Positions 5,541 through 5,577 of a DNA stretch of 5,577 nucleotides are shown piece after piece. The notes below the pieces were generated by a model. The model made no database searches. It was not told where the DNA came from and saw nothing but the letters and a program-made list of their open reading frames with translations. The stretch spans positions 1-5,577 of the forward strand of contig JAGAFM010000027.1 of assembly GCA_017612655.1 (NCBI GenBank). Direction: 5' to 3'. A program made the translations under genes and the position numbers. Position 1 is the first letter of the stretch. Every line of letters starts with the position of its first letter. Origin of the DNA: Clostridia bacterium. GTDB lineage: Bacteria; Bacillota; Clostridia; Oscillospirales; CAG-272.

Positions 5541-5572
5541 ACCGCCGCCCGGGAATCTGCCCGGGCGGCGGT
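5541..5572. repeat. 13-bp GC-rich inverted repeat (hairpin) upstream of the operon
   Basis: Arms 5541-5553 and 5560-5572 pair perfectly over 13 bp, 12 of them G-C, around a 6-nt loop (AATCTG on the plus strand). This would be a very stable hairpin. On the minus strand it is followed by TACCAAATGAG, with no U-tract. On the plus strand it is followed by TTCGAA and then the window end. It could be the terminator of a neighbour outside the window or a leader structure of the STAS operon. Only 13 nt separate it from the ribosome-binding site of the STAS gene, and no convincing promoter lies between them. Confidence 0.6.
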
Positions 5573-5577
5573 TCGAA

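Overview
The window is a single run of co-directional genes on the minus strand, read here from right to left. It most likely comes from an endospore-forming Clostridia-type member of the Bacillota. The best evidence is the left-edge gene, the N-terminal half of a pro-sigma-K-type sporulation sigma factor. The partner-switching proteins and strong AGGAGG-type ribosome-binding sites fit this assignment. No rRNA, tRNA, CRISPR array, insertion sequence or transposase was seen.

Right part (5511 to 1997): a compact three-gene partner-switching module. A free STAS anti-anti-sigma protein (GTG start) is followed after 3 nt by a membrane-anchored SpoIIE/RsbU-type PP2C phosphatase, with an extracytoplasmic sensor, HAMP and coiled coil. 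That runs directly into a three-domain fusion: STAS, an aminoglycoside/choline-kinase-fold phosphotransferase-like domain, and an RsbW/SpoIIAB-type HATPase. Both STAS domains carry the same ISSAGLR phospho-site motif, so both are plausible substrates of the phosphatase and of an HATPase kinase. No sigma factor is encoded inside the module, so its output is unknown.

Middle part (1981 to 382): a PHP-domain metal-dependent phosphoesterase of the TrpH/YciV (RNase AM) type, then a cytoplasmic VanX-type D-Ala-D-Ala dipeptidase. Its metal-ligand and catalytic residue spacing equals that of VanX. No vanH/vanA-type ligase genes are present, so peptide recycling or cell-wall turnover is more likely than glycopeptide resistance. 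Gene junctions here are 10 to 15 nt with stop codons next to the next ribosome-binding site, consistent with one five-gene operon.

Left part (381 to 1): a 51-nt gap with a possible sigma-E-type promoter and a hairpin that could cover the sigK ribosome-binding site, then sigK codons 1 to 110, cut by the window edge. The sigK part is clearly more GC-rich (65 percent by hand count) than sampled lines of the other genes (45 to 62 percent). At the far right a 13-bp GC-rich hairpin sits just upstream of the operon.

The most interesting item is the STAS/phosphotransferase/HATPase fusion with its own phosphatase and second STAS protein. It looks like a self-contained signalling module in which antagonist, putative kinase and an extra nucleotide-binding domain are on one chain.
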